From the NCBI GenBank assembly GCA_021234155.1, contig JAJEKV010000527.1:94515-158514 (forward strand): a stretch of 64,000 bases of DNA, in the 5' to 3' direction. A program made the translations under genes and the position numbers. Source of the DNA: Isoetes taiwanensis. Taxonomy: Eukaryota > Streptophyta > Lycopodiopsida > Isoetales > Isoetaceae. This document shows, piece by piece, positions 24,291 through 35,729 of the stretch; the stretch's first letter is position 1; the number at the start of each line of letters is the position of its first letter. Below the pieces are notes generated by a model, which ran no database searches, was not told the DNA's origin, and was given only the letters and a program-made list of their open reading frames with translations.

Positions 24291-25430
24291 GCATACCTTC
24301 TTTACTCAAAAATTGTGTCTTGACTAGTATTTCCCATATCTGAATAAGCGGGATTTGGGGTTGCTTTTTAAGGATGAATTTCCGTCAAAAACTTTGTTAA
24401 ATCTGACATAGAGGAATTTTGCTCTTACCTGGTTGGCATTTTGCATGCACCAAGACATTAATCTAGAAGATTGCATGAAGATCCCGTTTCATTCTCAAAA
24501 TGATGAGCTTTTGTCTTAAATCGAAACAAACAAGGTATGGCGATGATTTTCTTGATAAAAATAAATGATGTGAAATTTGGTTAATAAGTTTTTTATGGCT
24601 TATTTCCACGTCTGATTGCACTTCTCTATATTATAAGTGCTTTGATTTTCATATTTATTTATTTTTGGATTTTTGATACCCTAAATACGGATATCTTATC
24701 TAAGCGATTGGTTCTTATAAGGATTATTTGCGTGCTCATTTTTATTCTTTGTAACTAGGTTGAGTTAGTTCTCTCCCATTAGTTCAAACTAGGCTTTTTT
24801 TTTCCTTCCTATGCCCATTTGATCTTTTGGGCAAAAGGTATACATTAGGCGATGGTGATGAGGCAGAAGCCCAATGTACCTTTGGCCCTTGCACTGTTAC
24901 CATTATTATGCTAGCAGGTGTATTGATTGGCTTTCCCATGGGCCTCAGGACCTCAAAGTTTTCTTGAGGTCGGATCAAGCATGCATGCGTTCTGTAGGAG
25001 CCTCAACCTCAAAGACTCAGGTTTTTGACCTGAATCAAAAGTAACCACCAAGCATTTCTCAACACTCAGGCTTTTGTCCTGGACCCAGATTTTTAGATCC
25101 CAATGTCATGGGAAAGCATCAGTCCTTTTATTAAAATAGGTTTTGAATGAGCTGGAAATTTCGCATTGGAAGATGATTTGATCCAAGGGGGCGTCACCTT
25201 GTAGAACCTGTTAAAACCACGTGCATCAATGGGAGGGGGCGATTTTTTACCCTTTTCCGTATGTATACTAGGGGTCATATGGGTTTTGGAATGTTCTTCT
25301 AGTTGTAAAACCATACGGAAAGGGGTCAAATCTGCCCATCAAAAACACGTATACTAGGGGTTTTTTAGCTACCCTATGTACGCAGGTGGCATATCCCGGC
25401 CCTTATGGGAGACATATGCTTATCTGCAAA
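24291..25430. other. No gene supported
   Basis: Mixed sequence. Two short minus frames (24,784-24,978, 25,093-25,329) look like chance. A direct repeat of CCATACGGAAAGGGGTCAAA/CCTTTTCCGTATG-type sequence around 25,250-25,330 and ACTAGGGGT repeated near 25,268 and 25,354 indicate small-scale duplication and inversion. Confidence 0.4.
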
Positions 25431-25439
25431 CCTTTTTAT

Positions 25440-25640
25440 TTGCACTTTGAAACAATGCTAAGGTACTCTGTTTCTTATTCTAACTTTCCCATCAATCCGA
25501 GCCATCGGATCGCCATTCTGGGAAGGGACGAGCGCCTATATTAGGCCATTTCCGGTTTGGCTCGGTTATCGGCGTCTTCTCCTGGCGACTCTTCTTCTCC
25601 TCTCGTGGCTTCCCTCCCTTCCGCCCTGGCGGCTTGATTG
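25440..25640 (+). promoter_or_regulatory. Possible core promoter and pyrimidine-rich leader
   Basis: A locally GC-richer block has CGCCTATATTAGGCC (TATA-like, near 25,530) followed by CCATTTCCGG and a long CT-rich leader (CTTCTCCTGGCGACTCTTCTTCTCCTCTCG), as in leaders of plant housekeeping genes. I find no credible first exon downstream, so it may be a dead or captured promoter. Confidence 0.35.
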
Positions 25641-25699
25641 CTTTATCGTCTTTTCATTTGTATTTTTTCGTTGTTTTGTTGTTCTCCACGTGAGTATTG

Positions 25700-25905
25700 C
25701 TATTCTTATGTTTTACGTTTCCGCCAGCCCTCTTTGTGTTGTTCTCCACTGCCGGTGATCTTTGTTTATTTCCACCTCGAGGGTGATGCATATTTTTACA
25801 TAATGGTTCTCCACCATTTGGGTGATGCTTTATCTTTGTTTATTTCCGCCGAGGGTGATGCATATTTTTATATAATGGTTCTCCACCCGCTGGGTGTTGC
25901 TATCT
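25700..25905 (+). repeat. Imperfect tandem repeat GAGGGTGATGCATATTTTTA...GGTTCTCCAC
   Basis: A unit of about 60-70 bp recurs two to three times: GAGGGTGATGCATATTTTTA, TATAATGGTTCTCCAC, then GGGTGATG/GGGTGTTG and TATTTCCGCC. It lies in the pyrimidine-rich tract after the promoter-like block and makes the plus frame 25,638-26,510 unusually long. Confidence 0.7.
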
Positions 25906-27049
25906 TTTTCTGTTATGTTTTTTTTTCCTCTGTTTTTTCTTTTGGGACCTTCTTGGTGCGGCTTGTCTTTCATTTGTTTTCTCGACCATTTCACGGGTGT
26001 TCTTTTTTGGGAGTTTTGTTTTGCGGGGATTCCGCCGTTTTCCGCCGCTTCTTTGGGGTCTGCTCTATTTACATTCGCCATCACCCCTCTCGCCGGTTCT
26101 CCATGGACACATTCGGGGGAGGCTTTTGCCGTTCTTGGGGGTCGTGCTCTTTTTGCGTTAAGCCATCAACTCGTTTCTCTCGTTCTCCGGGCAACACATT
26201 TAAGGTTGTTGGCGACCATTTCTCATTAGGGTTTTCCTCGAAACCCGAAAGGCGAGGTTTTTATCCCGATGAGAAGTTGTCGCCATTACCCTTTTATTTT
26301 GCCTTGGCACATTTCTTTTTAGGGGGTAGTCCGATATTGTTCCTATGGTCGGCGGCCGGTTTTGTGTCTCTCGCGAGTCCCTTCCCAGAATTGCTGCTAC
26401 AAGCAGGTTTTGGCTTAGTACTTTCTAGAGAATATGTTCTATGTTCTTACATAAAGTATTACTATTTTGAAGAACAATTCTTGTCTGTACATGTTAGCTA
26501 TAATTGTTAGCTATAACAGGCTGGTTCCCTTGGACAAAATGTTTTTCAAACAGAACTTGTAAGTTATACCTTGGGAATGCCAATCTGGTGCTGGAAACTT
26601 GTGAACTTACAAGTATTTTGATAGAAATGGAAGCTCTATTATTAAATGCTGCATGCTTTGTACTAAGACACTACAATTCTGTATGCAATATTCTGACTTC
26701 AATATACAGCAGTAATATTTTGGGTTTCAAAGGCTCATGTACGAAAAGCTTAGATACATGCATAATGTTTTTGAAATGGCTACTTCTTGCATGGTGTTAA
26801 TTTTCTATGTTGTTCACTTTGAATCCGATGCTTTCTCTGAAATTAAAATGATGGGATATGGATAGATGACCATTTATGTTTTAAGAATAATCTGATACCC
26901 ATGGTCCTAAGTAAGGCTTGTTCTAATAATTTTCTGAGAGTTTTGTAACTGGATACCAAGGAAGAATGGTACCATCATGGACTTAATTGTTCTCGTATGG
27001 CCAAATAAGACAGCAAAGGGATTGACCAATGCAGTTTTTACTAGTTCAA

Positions 27050-27054
<5 letters not shown>
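25906..27054. other. No gene supported; long chance frame
   Basis: The 290-codon plus frame beginning at 25,638 covers the first part, but its translation is Phe/Leu/Ser/Cys-rich, as expected from T/C-rich DNA, and has no domain. The remainder is AT-rich and empty. Confidence 0.5.
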
Positions 27055-27080
<26 letters not shown>

Positions 27081-27240
27081 GAAGGATGACAAACTCTTAT
27101 TCAATATTCTAGAAGAAGTACATACATAGATGCAAAGACAGGAATAAAATCTCAGCAGACAAAGATAATCCACTGAGTGTAGCCACCTACCTGTATATGC
27201 ACAAGATAAGATACCCAAATATTCCTCAAAAATCAAACGT
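27055..27240 (-). mobile_element. Probable poly(A) end of a minus-strand retroposon
   Basis: About 25 T residues (27,055-27,079) followed by GAAGGATGACAAACTCTTATTCAATATTC. On the minus strand this is GAATATTGAATAAGAGTTTGTCATCCTTC then poly(A), a typical non-LTR retroposon or processed-transcript end, with AATAAG close to an AATAAA signal. ATGCAAAGACAGG 55 bp inside matches a similar arrangement near 11.3 kb. The body upstream on the minus strand is not recognisable as RT. Confidence 0.5.
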
Positions 27241-27756
27241 TTTTTCTCAGGAGCAAGCTGAGAACATTATGCCTTCACCAATCTGTATTGCGCTACGTGA
27301 AGAAGTTGATCGACACTAATTGATAAGCCTTTGAAGATACACAACTGCTTTCTTTTCCAAACAGACACATAAGCTAGGATTTTGATCTTAAATAGAGACT
27401 AGTAGCAGTATAAGGACAAAGAAAACCATCAATTATAGAAAAAGATGTCTGCTAGAAATTGAAGCTTAATTGCAAAATACAAAAATCTTGAAATAATAGT
27501 TTGAAAGATTGTGTGTTCTAATCCAAGTGAAGATAGTGTTACATTTGTAAGCAAAAGGTGCGCAAGTCTTGTTTAAGCAAAAATTCTTTTGCCCAAACTA
27601 CCCGCGAAACAAACTTCACGGAGGAACAAGTTTGATTACACGGTGGAACCAAGTGCAAGTTAGCGAGGGCGGGTAAATGCACAAACCACAAAACAAATAA
27701 GCAATAAACTTGTTGAAACTGCGCCCTTCACCAAAATAGTTAAAAAAACATTCTTA

Positions 27757-28965
27757 GGCCTTTTTCCATGGCACCTCTGTCTTATATTTAGCTTAATATT
27801 ATTGGGCCCCGTAAGATAATAAGTCACCATAGTTTTCCACTACACAATTTAAGACATGTCTTAAATGGGTTCCGTACAAGTTGAGTGGAGCATTTTCTTA
27901 GGGGGTTTCCCGCCACAAAATAAGGCGTGCAATTTTACCCAATCAAAGGGTTGTTTAAGCCTAAAATTTAGGGTGTCCTAAAAAAGCTTGGAATCGATGG
28001 TAGGAATGGAAAGCTCACATGCGGGCCGATTCTTGCTTCTGAGGCCGATTCTTGTTCTGAGGCTTGAATTTGCTTAGGGCTTTATTAGTACATTCTTTTT
28101 GGTGCAGGGGTACATTTTTATTGAGCTTTTTCAAAAGCAGGAAGGTCTTGGGTTGAACATCGGCGGGTGAGTCGCCTTCGCGATTCGGTGAGTCGCGTGA
28201 GTCCAAATGAGAACGCATGAGCAAGCGGTTTTCATCGCGGTTCATCGAAGACCCTATTTTGGTTACGGGTTTAAGATATGCGGCCGAGAAAGATTACGTA
28301 GCCTAAAAAAAATTGCCTAGTTGGACGAGAACCTTCATCGAGATATGATTCCTTTGCACCAAGCATTGGGCGAGAAAAGAAGTGCAAAATAAACTTTGCG
28401 AGTGATCTATCGAGCAATTCGGGAGGAAAGAAATTAAAATTTTACCAATTTAGTTGTCCTCACCAAGTTTCACGAGCATGATAGCAAAGTTAACTTGAGC
28501 GAGGACCCGGCTCAACAATCACCCACGGGTAATTTATTTTGAGCCATTTGAGCGGAAGGTATGCATTATGGATGACGAGAGAAAACAAAAAGGGAGAAAT
28601 ATTGAATTTTGCGAGTCACCTTGAATGGGTCTTGGAAATATTCAACCATATATCCTTACGAGTCTATGTTGTGTTCTTGCAAGTAAGCTTTGCATTTCGG
28701 AGAAATTACTTGCGGTCGGAGTTCCGGCTTTTTCCTCGTAGATTGCTGCGGCGAGATCTTTGCTCAAGGTTTGAAAAAAATTAGTGCGTGGAAAACCAGT
28801 TATAAGACACGTCTCATCTTAATTAGAGATGTCTTATATTTAAGCAATGGAAAATCGAATTTTTAAGACGTGTCTTATCTATGACATGGAGCTGATCTGG
28901 AGCCCAAAAGGGTGTCTTATAAAAATACGACAGCCATAAAATAAGACTGCTGTGGAAAAAGGGCC
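27757..28965. mobile_element. Non-autonomous PIF/Harbinger-like element with TTA target duplication
   Basis: The left end GGCCTTTTTCCATGGCACCT and the right end (reverse complement GGCCCTTTTTCCACAGCAGT) form imperfect terminal inverted repeats of about 35 bp, including GTCTTAT further in. TTA at 27,754-27,756 and 28,966-28,968 flank them, the three-base TWA duplication typical of PIF/Harbinger. Subterminal palindromes TAAGACATGTCTTA, ATAAGACACGTCTCA and TAAGACGTGTCTTA near both ends look like transposase-binding repeats. The interior (for example the minus frame 28,245-28,015) encodes no transposase. Length is 1,209 bp. Confidence 0.8.
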
Positions 28966-29249
28966 TTAGATGGATATATTAACTATGCTCAAACTATATT
29001 AGACATATATTAATTCAATTTAGACAATTTAACTAGCCTATGAACACAAGACATCAATAATTTAACAAAAGGTTGAGGCAGCATATTAAAACTAGAATTA
29101 TAGAACTCTTGGGTACCATATGTAGCAAAATAATAGGGGGTTCCAGGGGGATTTGATATGGATGTAAAAATAACAATTTCTAAAACTATATATCTCTAAA
29201 ACAATTGAATAGGTTGTTATAAAAAAAACATATATTCAAGATAAAAAAT

Positions 29250-29345
29250 AACCACAATAGCTCACTGGTTACATTGGTTAAAATAGTCTTACTAAGACAC
29301 TGAGTTATTTTAGTAGAGTTTCGAACCCCCGTATTTCATATTCTA
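29250..29345 (+). mobile_element. tRNA-derived SINE-like head, second family
   Basis: TAGCTCACTGGTTA (about 29,259-29,272) resembles a tRNA A box and AGTTTCGAACCCC (about 29,318-29,330) a B box, at tRNA-like spacing. The sequence does not fold into a full tRNA by eye and lacks a CCA-adjacent acceptor stem. The downstream limit is unknown. Confidence 0.4.
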
Positions 29346-30410
29346 AAATCTTAGGCAAAGCCATATAGAGGTTCGATATTCCCTCAAAACCTTAGACGAA
29401 ATCGTATTTAATATCGCCTCCAATCATAAATGACTATAAGAGAAACGAGAGGTGCCCAGAGGCCCCAACATACGATCTGGGTCGTAGGATCAACGAATCC
29501 AACGACTGTGGTAGTCCAGGGTGCACCTCATTTAGAATATGTAGTAAATGAATAAGTAAAGCACAAACTGTCACTAAAGAGAAGGCCTAACAGCGAAATA
29601 AATAGCAGATCCCTGTTAGTTAAGTTATAAAAAATATATAGGGGGCATTAAATGTACAGATCGATTAACTTTAGAACACGCATTGCATGCTATAATATGA
29701 AGGAAGGAAGGAAGTATATTTTAACGTCCGCGGAGACCAAACTGACCTATGAGACGGTACATGCAGTAAATAAGAGAAGCTAGAACTTAGAATTAAGAGA
29801 AAGGGAAAAACAATTTATCATACATGAGATAGGAAAATACATTTAACTAGAAAAACCACGTAGATAACTAATGTAGGCCTAATTATAGACAGCATCTAGG
29901 CAACTCTAGAAACAGTAAAATAAAGAGCACCAAACAGTAAACAATTATGCACGAAAATTATGTCAACAAGTAGTAGAGATACAAGGCTTCAATACATAAT
30001 ATTAGAGGTAGAAAGTCAGAGAAATTATGTACATGCTGTGTTTGAGAGATCGAATTTAAGAGTAAGGAAAAGATTAGGCACCTATGACCCTAAGATGTCC
30101 TACTAGATCAAGAGCTGAACCATCTATAATTTACTAGATCTGATGCCTGTTTTGATGTTTAGAAATAGAAATAGCTTAAGTCCAGAAAGAGAATTAGAAA
30201 AAACCCTGGACAGGGCACTAGATGGAAACTCAGCAAGTTAAAATAGTGAACGGAAAACCTTCTTGTTGACAGGGCTACTTACTTGATTTGCTGGAGCATT
30301 AATCAGATCATTGATAAGATATACTGGACGATTGGGAGGGCCCAATTTTATAGGAGCGGGAACCTGAATACTCTGTGCAGAACTGCCTTCCCCTTCTAAA
30401 TTCGTAGGGC
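29346..30410. other. No feature recognised
   Basis: AT-rich sequence with a GAAGGAAGGAAG run near 29,700. A 64-codon minus frame at 30,308-30,502 overlaps the next repeat and is not supported. Confidence 0.4.
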
Positions 30411-30414
30411 TTTG

Positions 30415-30755
30415 GATAACCTAAAGGAATCTTCATAAAATCTAAGGAAATCCAAGAGCACCTACATAGAATCATGGGGAATTTAGGTGAATCTTGGGAC
30501 AATCTCTGAGAATCCAGGGGAATCTCAAGATAATCTTAAAGAATCTTAGGAAATCCATTGGAATCTCTAGAAAATCTTTGAGAATCTGGTGGAAACTAAG
30601 GGAATCTTCATAGAATATAGGGGAATCTAGGGGAATCTTTATAAAATCTGAATAAATCTAGAAGAATGTACATAGAATATTATGCAAATCTTGGAATAAT
30701 CTTTGGGAATCTAGACAAATATATGTAGAATCTTAAAAATCTAGGAAAATCTTCC
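30415..30755. repeat. Degenerate minisatellite of GGAATCTAGGG-like units
   Basis: About 340 bp made of loosely repeated 10-12-bp words (GGGGAATCTAGG, GGAATCTCTAGA, GGGAATCTTCAT). The AATCT core recurs more than 20 times with variable spacing. An old, diverged simple array. Confidence 0.75.
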
Positions 30756-31173
30756 ACACTGGTGTGTTTTGCAAGGTCGGTTTCACGCACTTCTTCATAA
30801 AGATGGTTGAAAGGTAATACATTCTGGTTAGGCTTTGACATTCTTGAAACTTCTGAACTTCTTTGTTTCTTGTTAAAAAAACACCATGAGCCTCTGTGTC
30901 ACATCAACTACCCACCTAACGGACCATGTAATTTTACTTTTAGTCAAACTACTAAATAATAAAAGCCCTATGTCTAATACATAAGTTGTAGATAGCTGCT
31001 TATTCCTGGCGCCAGTACACATGGAGTAGAAATGGTTTGGTAAGACTTTAATGCGTAAAGTTTGAGCGGGAAGAGCATCGAGTAGCTTTTGTTCTGTTAT
31101 ACTTGCTCTTGAAAAACTCTGATCTCAAAAGAAAGCCTTGAGCCCTTGTGCTTTAATTATCATACTTACCATT

Positions 31174-31437
31174 ATGGGGCCAAAACGGGGTCCCGGACGA
31201 CCTCCCGGTTTGAGAAACATTAGGGGAAGAGGCACTCCACTTGGGCCAAGAAGACCTTCTCCTCCTGGACAAACTAGGAACTCCCAGGCAGCAAGCATTA
31301 TCAAAAGGTGCCTGATAAGAAACGCTACTATGCATGCTTCTAATTTGGAAAGTTCTAGACCCATCTACAACAATCCCCGAACCCGGATGCATCCACCTAC
31401 CATGGAAGCGCTCAAAATGAGGTTATTTTGCATTTGA
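31174..31437 (+). CDS. Small open frame with AT-hook-like start (hypothetical)
   Basis: From ATG at 31,174 (A at -3, G at +4) the frame runs to TGA near 31,437. It begins MGPKRGPGRPPG, containing RGPGRPPG, close to the AT-hook core (GRP flanked by basic residues), then RGRGTPLGPRRPSPPG. The middle is Ser/Asn-rich. It may be a first exon: GAG|GTTATTTTG near 31,420 could be a donor. The opposite strand is also open for 79-80 codons, which weakens the case. I cannot assign a family; chance remains possible. Confidence 0.3.
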   Translation: MGPKRGPGRPPGLRNIRGRGTPLGPRRPSPPGQTRNSQAASIIKRCLIRNATMHASNLESSRPIYNNPRTRMHPPTMEALKMRLFCI

Positions 31438-32186
31438 AATATATTCTGACATTAGTACCAAGTTTGGTGCTAAAGATTGTTTCTCATTTTTTCCCTGCCT
31501 TCTAAATTGATTAAAAATCTGAAGCTTAGATACACCGGCTTTCACTTCTAGCGACGCATGCTTTAGCTACTTTCTACAGACATGGTTTAAACAATGATGT
31601 GGGGAGGGCTTTTGTTGACCTACTGGCTATTTTTGCATGTTTCATTTTGATTAATAGAACTGTGTTCCATGTCGGTAATAGATATCACAGTCTACGAATT
31701 CTGGAAACTATGAATCTAACTACTGCATCCTTGCCTAGATTTATTGATGTTGGAATTAAAACTTGCATAGTCAATAGCTTTTCACTGATATGTAGCTTAA
31801 ACTTTAAGGAAACGGATAAAAACATGGTTTGTCTTTGCTTACCTGCTAGCTACTTCATGCTTACCATTTTAGGCTAACGTGTGATTGGCTTGGCTGCAGG
31901 TAACATGACAAACCTATCTTTATGATGTTTAGGCGTTTCATACGATGAAGTTTTTCTGGACAAAAGAGCGGATTTGATATACTGCACTTTAATTCTCTTT
32001 ACTTCTTTCTTAAAGCTTTTTTAACTTGAAGCATCTTTAAGATAAAAATGTGTTCGTCAAGTTTTGGATGATAGCTACCTTATCACTATTTTGATCCAGA
32101 CTCGACTTTATAGCTTCACTAGGCTGGATATTCATAACTGCCATTTCTGAATACCGGTCTGCTTGAGCAACAAAAAATTAATAAAA
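31438..32186. other. No feature recognised
   Basis: AT-rich sequence with one 92-codon plus frame (31,599-31,877) lacking protein-like conservation signals. Confidence 0.4.
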
Positions 32187-32283
32187 AGATAGATAGATAG
32201 ATAGATAGTATTTGAACGTCACGCCACTAGGCAGCATCCAACTGGACATGTGACCACACACCACACTACATTGCTTGGTCTCG
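32187..32283 (-). mobile_element. 3' part of the SINE family found at 9.0 kb
   Basis: Minus-strand sequence CCAAGCAATGTAGTGTGGTG, TGTGGTCACATGTCCAGTTGG, CCTAGTGGCGTGACGTTCAAA and a tail (CTAT)5 match the 3' half of the SINE at 8,989-9,222 with scattered differences. The tRNA-like head is missing. Confidence 0.85.
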
Positions 32284-33480
32284 ACTTAAGGTTATGGTTT
32301 TTTCCTTTGAGTCCTTGATTTTTTGACTCACTTGACTATTTTGAGATTCAGAAAAGGTCTACATTTGTTAATAGCACTGATATGTAATGTTAAGGCATTT
32401 TTTTATAACCGTTTGCTTGGCTTGAATTTTTCACTTTAGTGATCTTTTATGCCGCTCTTCAAAAAAGAATATTTACTACCTTGCTTATCCTCTTGATTTG
32501 ACTGGTTAACAGAATGGCTGATCCTCCTTTGACCTGAACTTGAAACTGAAAGGTTTTTTTAGTTCCATTAAGGAAATAGGATTTTGAGATTGGAATCTTC
32601 CACCCACCAGCTTAGTTCACTAGGTGTTTAAAACTTGAAATTAATTTAATTTTTAGCTCACCTCATGGGGGGGCTGCCCATAAACCGTGCGTTTAAGGTT
32701 TGAATAGAGCGGAGGCTTGGATTTTTTGATCAAAACAGGGAAAAAGCAATGTTTCGGAAAGCCTGAGACCTAATCTGTTCATAGAAACAAAAATCAGAAC
32801 AATCTGGTGTCCACAACCAGAGTTATAAGCCTTCAAATTAGGCCAATCTGTTGTCCATCCCTACTCACCCCCTGCCCATCTAGCGTGCACCCTTATTTTT
32901 AGTTCATTTTTTATGAAGAAGCACGATTGCGGTGATCTGGATCTGCGGTTCTTGGGCTTCACGTGGCGAATTTGGTACAAATTCTACGGCCAAAATTTGG
33001 GCAAGCCTTGCGGATTATGCCTCCCCGGACATGCTTGTTTCAAGTGGACGATAAAAGTTATATTGATTATATTCTTTGTGCTATGGTAGTAATTATAGAA
33101 AGCCTTGTTAGATAATGAATGTTTAGCATCTAAAGGCCATGCTTGTTATGTACTATTGAGTATCCACATTTATTATTACAACGGACTCACTTACAATAAA
33201 AAGAATATGCTATCTGCATTTATAGGTGGCCAAAAACATCCATGGCTTCTAAAAGCTAATTTCAACCTCTATAGTATATAGTTTATTAGAATAGTACCTC
33301 CCCTTCCCCTTTCCTTGTACAAGTTGAAGAATCTGATCAATGGACATTTATAAAGGAACTATAGGAAAGCCATATACATGAGCTGGGATGCCTCATGGAA
33401 CCCGGGCAGTAACTTATTATCTGCATATAAAGGGAGAGACTGTTAATCGAAACAACTTTTTGGATTATCATAAAACTCTC
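32284..33480. other. No feature recognised
   Basis: AT-rich sequence with no supported coding, repeats or RNA genes. Confidence 0.4.
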
Positions 33481-33489
33481 AATGAGAAA

Positions 33490-34218
33490 GCAAAGGCGAG
33501 CACTTCCAGACCCAAGAGAAAGATAAAAAGCTAGATAAAGCAGATAGGGGATGGTCAGCTATAGGCAAATTTGAAGATTACTTCAATGTTTTCAACAGAG
33601 ATGCTGATAGCACTTACATTGAGGATGAATTGTAAGCCGAACTTTGAGGATCTATCGGCCTATGCTGCTTCTACTGAGATTTTTACCAACGAGCATCTCT
33701 ATCCCTTGACCCATTATATCACTCAAGATTTGATGAACTTGAAATCCTTTTTGCTCAATGGATATCAGGCCTTCAGGCTAGACAGGTTCTTATTCTGTTA
33801 TGACAGGCTGCTTACAGAAGGACAATTTCGGTAGTTCGAAGACATGTTCCATCATGACAAAGCTAAATAAGATGCTCAAGGAGAAGCTCTAATTCTGTGC
33901 TCGGACTCTCCCCCACTTTGGTACTTTGCTTTTCCACTGGACTTGATTGATATTGGATGGCAAGTTGACCCGGTGGCCACGAATTTGTTGATCATAGACG
34001 AGGAGGAGGAGGAGCTGGACCCTGACCTTTTCCTTATTTTGGACTTGCAATAACCAAGGAGATTGAAGAAGCAGATAGCGGAGAGGTTTTTGATTAACCT
34101 GTTCTCCCACATGTTTATATGTAAAGATCCGGACGAATTTTTGAATTTTGATTTTGATCCTGTGTATGTCACAATAGTGAAGGCTATGTTTGCCTTTACC
34201 TCATTACATTGTACCTAG
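33490..34218 (+). pseudogene. Decayed gene for an unknown acidic protein; all stops are TAA/TAG
   Basis: Coding starts in one frame (RGWSAIGKFEDYFNVFNRDA, about 33,544-33,625), shifts frame near 33,630, and continues (FEDLSAYAASTEIFTNEHLY, FRLDRFLFCYDRLLTEGQFR) to a final TAG at 34,216-34,218. Stops interrupt it at 33,832 (TAG), 33,868 (TAA) and about 34,051 (TAA); sequence on both sides of each stop stays protein-like. A run of five Glu and FLINLFSHMFICKDPDEFLN lie near the C-terminus. Each stop is one C-to-T change from CAG or CAA, as expected for decay of methylated DNA. The family is unknown to me. It abuts the LTR array on its right. Confidence 0.55.
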
Positions 34219-34727
34219 AATCAGTTATCAAGTTGGTTATTCTACAACATGTTTTTGTGTAATATAAGTTTATGTATTTAATACAAAATCCCTTCCTTTT
34301 CTTACAATATTATAGATTCTAGAATTGCTACGAAACACATGGACAATAATGCTGTGCTGCCATCTCCTTATAACCAAAAAAACAGATACATATTGATAGC
34401 AAGTTAGTGAAAACATTATGGCCGGGATTAAAAAACCTCCCTTTCGGGTTTTCGAGGAAAAACCCTGACAATAATGGGATCACTAACCTATGCTAGGTCA
34501 TAAATCTCAAAAGAATCAATACCCTCATGCTGACCAGCCTTGTTGGGTGAAAGATACAAATAGCAATGAAGTTGCCAACAACTCATGTTGGAATTGTCTT
34601 CCCACTGAACTTCGTCTTGTGCTTGAATCCAAACCTTCATCCAGAAATACAATCTATAGAGAAAATCGTTCACCAACTATTAACCTGCAAACACAAAAAT
34701 GAACCAAACGCCACTAGGGCTATACAG

Positions 34728-34832
34728 GCACGAGGGCCTCCAACTAGGCACGAGGGCCTCCACCCAGGCATGAGAGCCTCAACCAGGCACAAAAGGCCTC
34801 CAACCTTTCTCTAGGGCCTCCACCAACCAAGC
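34728..34832. repeat. GGCACGAGGGCCTCCA minisatellite inside LTR copy A
   Basis: Five to six units of 19-21 bp centred on (A)GGGCCTC with GGCACGA leaders. The equivalent tract in the second LTR (50,577-50,674) has different unit spacers (GAGGGCCTCATCC, GGAGGGCCTCCC), so the array evolves faster than its flanks. Confidence 0.85.
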
Positions 34833-35063
34833 CTCGAACAAGATATTATTTGGTTTATTTCTTACATTTTTGGGGTAAAGGCATACAAAGTGGCAAGGGT
34901 GGAGGGTGGGAATTAGGCAGCTCCACCCGGGCATGTAAAAAGGGACGGAGATGCAAGCAAGCTGATGAAGAAGGAAGGAGTGAGAAAACTACTAAATAGC
35001 CAGCTAGGAAAGAAAAGGACAAACAGAACTAACTGCTAAACTGCCATCGTATTTCTAGAACTT

Positions 35064-35098
35064 CGTTTACTTTCTATTCGGTGAAACGAAAGTAAACG
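35064..35098. other. Hairpin module, type 1, in LTR copy A
   Basis: CGTTTACTTTC (35,064-35,074) pairs perfectly with GAAAGTAAACG (35,088-35,098) around a 13-base loop. TTCTAGAA palindromes lie just outside on both sides. The same hairpin is at 50,109-50,143; a compensated version is at 50,861-50,893 and 52,660-52,693. Confidence 0.85.
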
Positions 35099-35160
35099 TC
35101 ATTTCTAGAACTACTAAGGCAAAATGAACAAGAATGCTGAAAAAGAGGCAGAGCATGCAA

Positions 35161-35729
35161 CAATAAAGCGAGGGCCAAGAGCAAGAAAAGCTAGCATATG
35201 TATATATAAATAAGGTCACATACTTCAACGCTAAGATACCTTAAGAACAACAGTCTTAATGGCATGAACACATAGTTATCAAAAGAACAAATGGTAGGGG
35301 ACAAAGAACAAAAGTTTGTAGGGTAGTAAGAACAACGGTGAACTCAATCATTCTGCTTATTTAATCAAGCAACTTTAAAATAGTCACAAAATAGCAAATG
35401 AGCTCAACATCGAATAACTAGCAATCAACACACCACTTAGGATTATAACGTCCCATCCCGTTAATTCACCAGATCGATCTTAAACGAGTAAGCGAAGTCA
35501 AGACTGCCTATGGGTTGGTTAAAATAAAATCCATATTGACATGGGAATGAGAAACCATACCTGGGCTAAAACTTAGTAGTTCAAATGTCTTAAAATGGAT
35601 CAAGAACTAGTTAGGTTTCACTAAGATCTCACTAAGGCAAAAAAATAGAGCGATCCCAAACGTGGCCGGCGATTCGCATGGCATGCACTTACCTGAACTT
35701 AAGGCGAAGAACAGGCGAACGAGACTGGT
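35161..35729 (-). mobile_element. Left part of internal region X2, interrupted by the chromovirus
   Basis: Starts like the other internal region (AAAAAGAGGCAGA..., AGGGCCAA...AAAGAA, TATATAAA) and then runs into the chromovirus LTR at about 35,730. No coding is recognisable here. It resumes at 48,847. The combined length (about 1.7 kb) matches the uninterrupted internal region X1 (about 1.56 kb). Confidence 0.55.

Larger units (their letters stand above)
34316..35160 (-). mobile_element. LTR copy A of the non-autonomous LTR array (left end truncated)
   Basis: On the minus strand this LTR starts TGC-TCTGCCTCTTTTTCAGCATTCTTG (right edge about 35,160) and contains the hairpin module, a TATTTAG box, the GGCCTC minisatellite, a GGGTTTTTCCTCGAAAACCC foldback near the 3' side, and a second copy of its own start (AGCATTATTGTCCATGTG, 34,316-34,354), where homology stops. 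Copies at 49,974-50,955 and 52,516-52,752 show the same order. Confidence 0.75.

Noticed and set aside
25638-26510. The longest open frame in the window (290 codons, plus strand)
   Set aside because: Composition is Phe/Leu/Ser/Cys-rich as dictated by T/C-rich DNA, it spans a tandem repeat, and has no domain or splice context.
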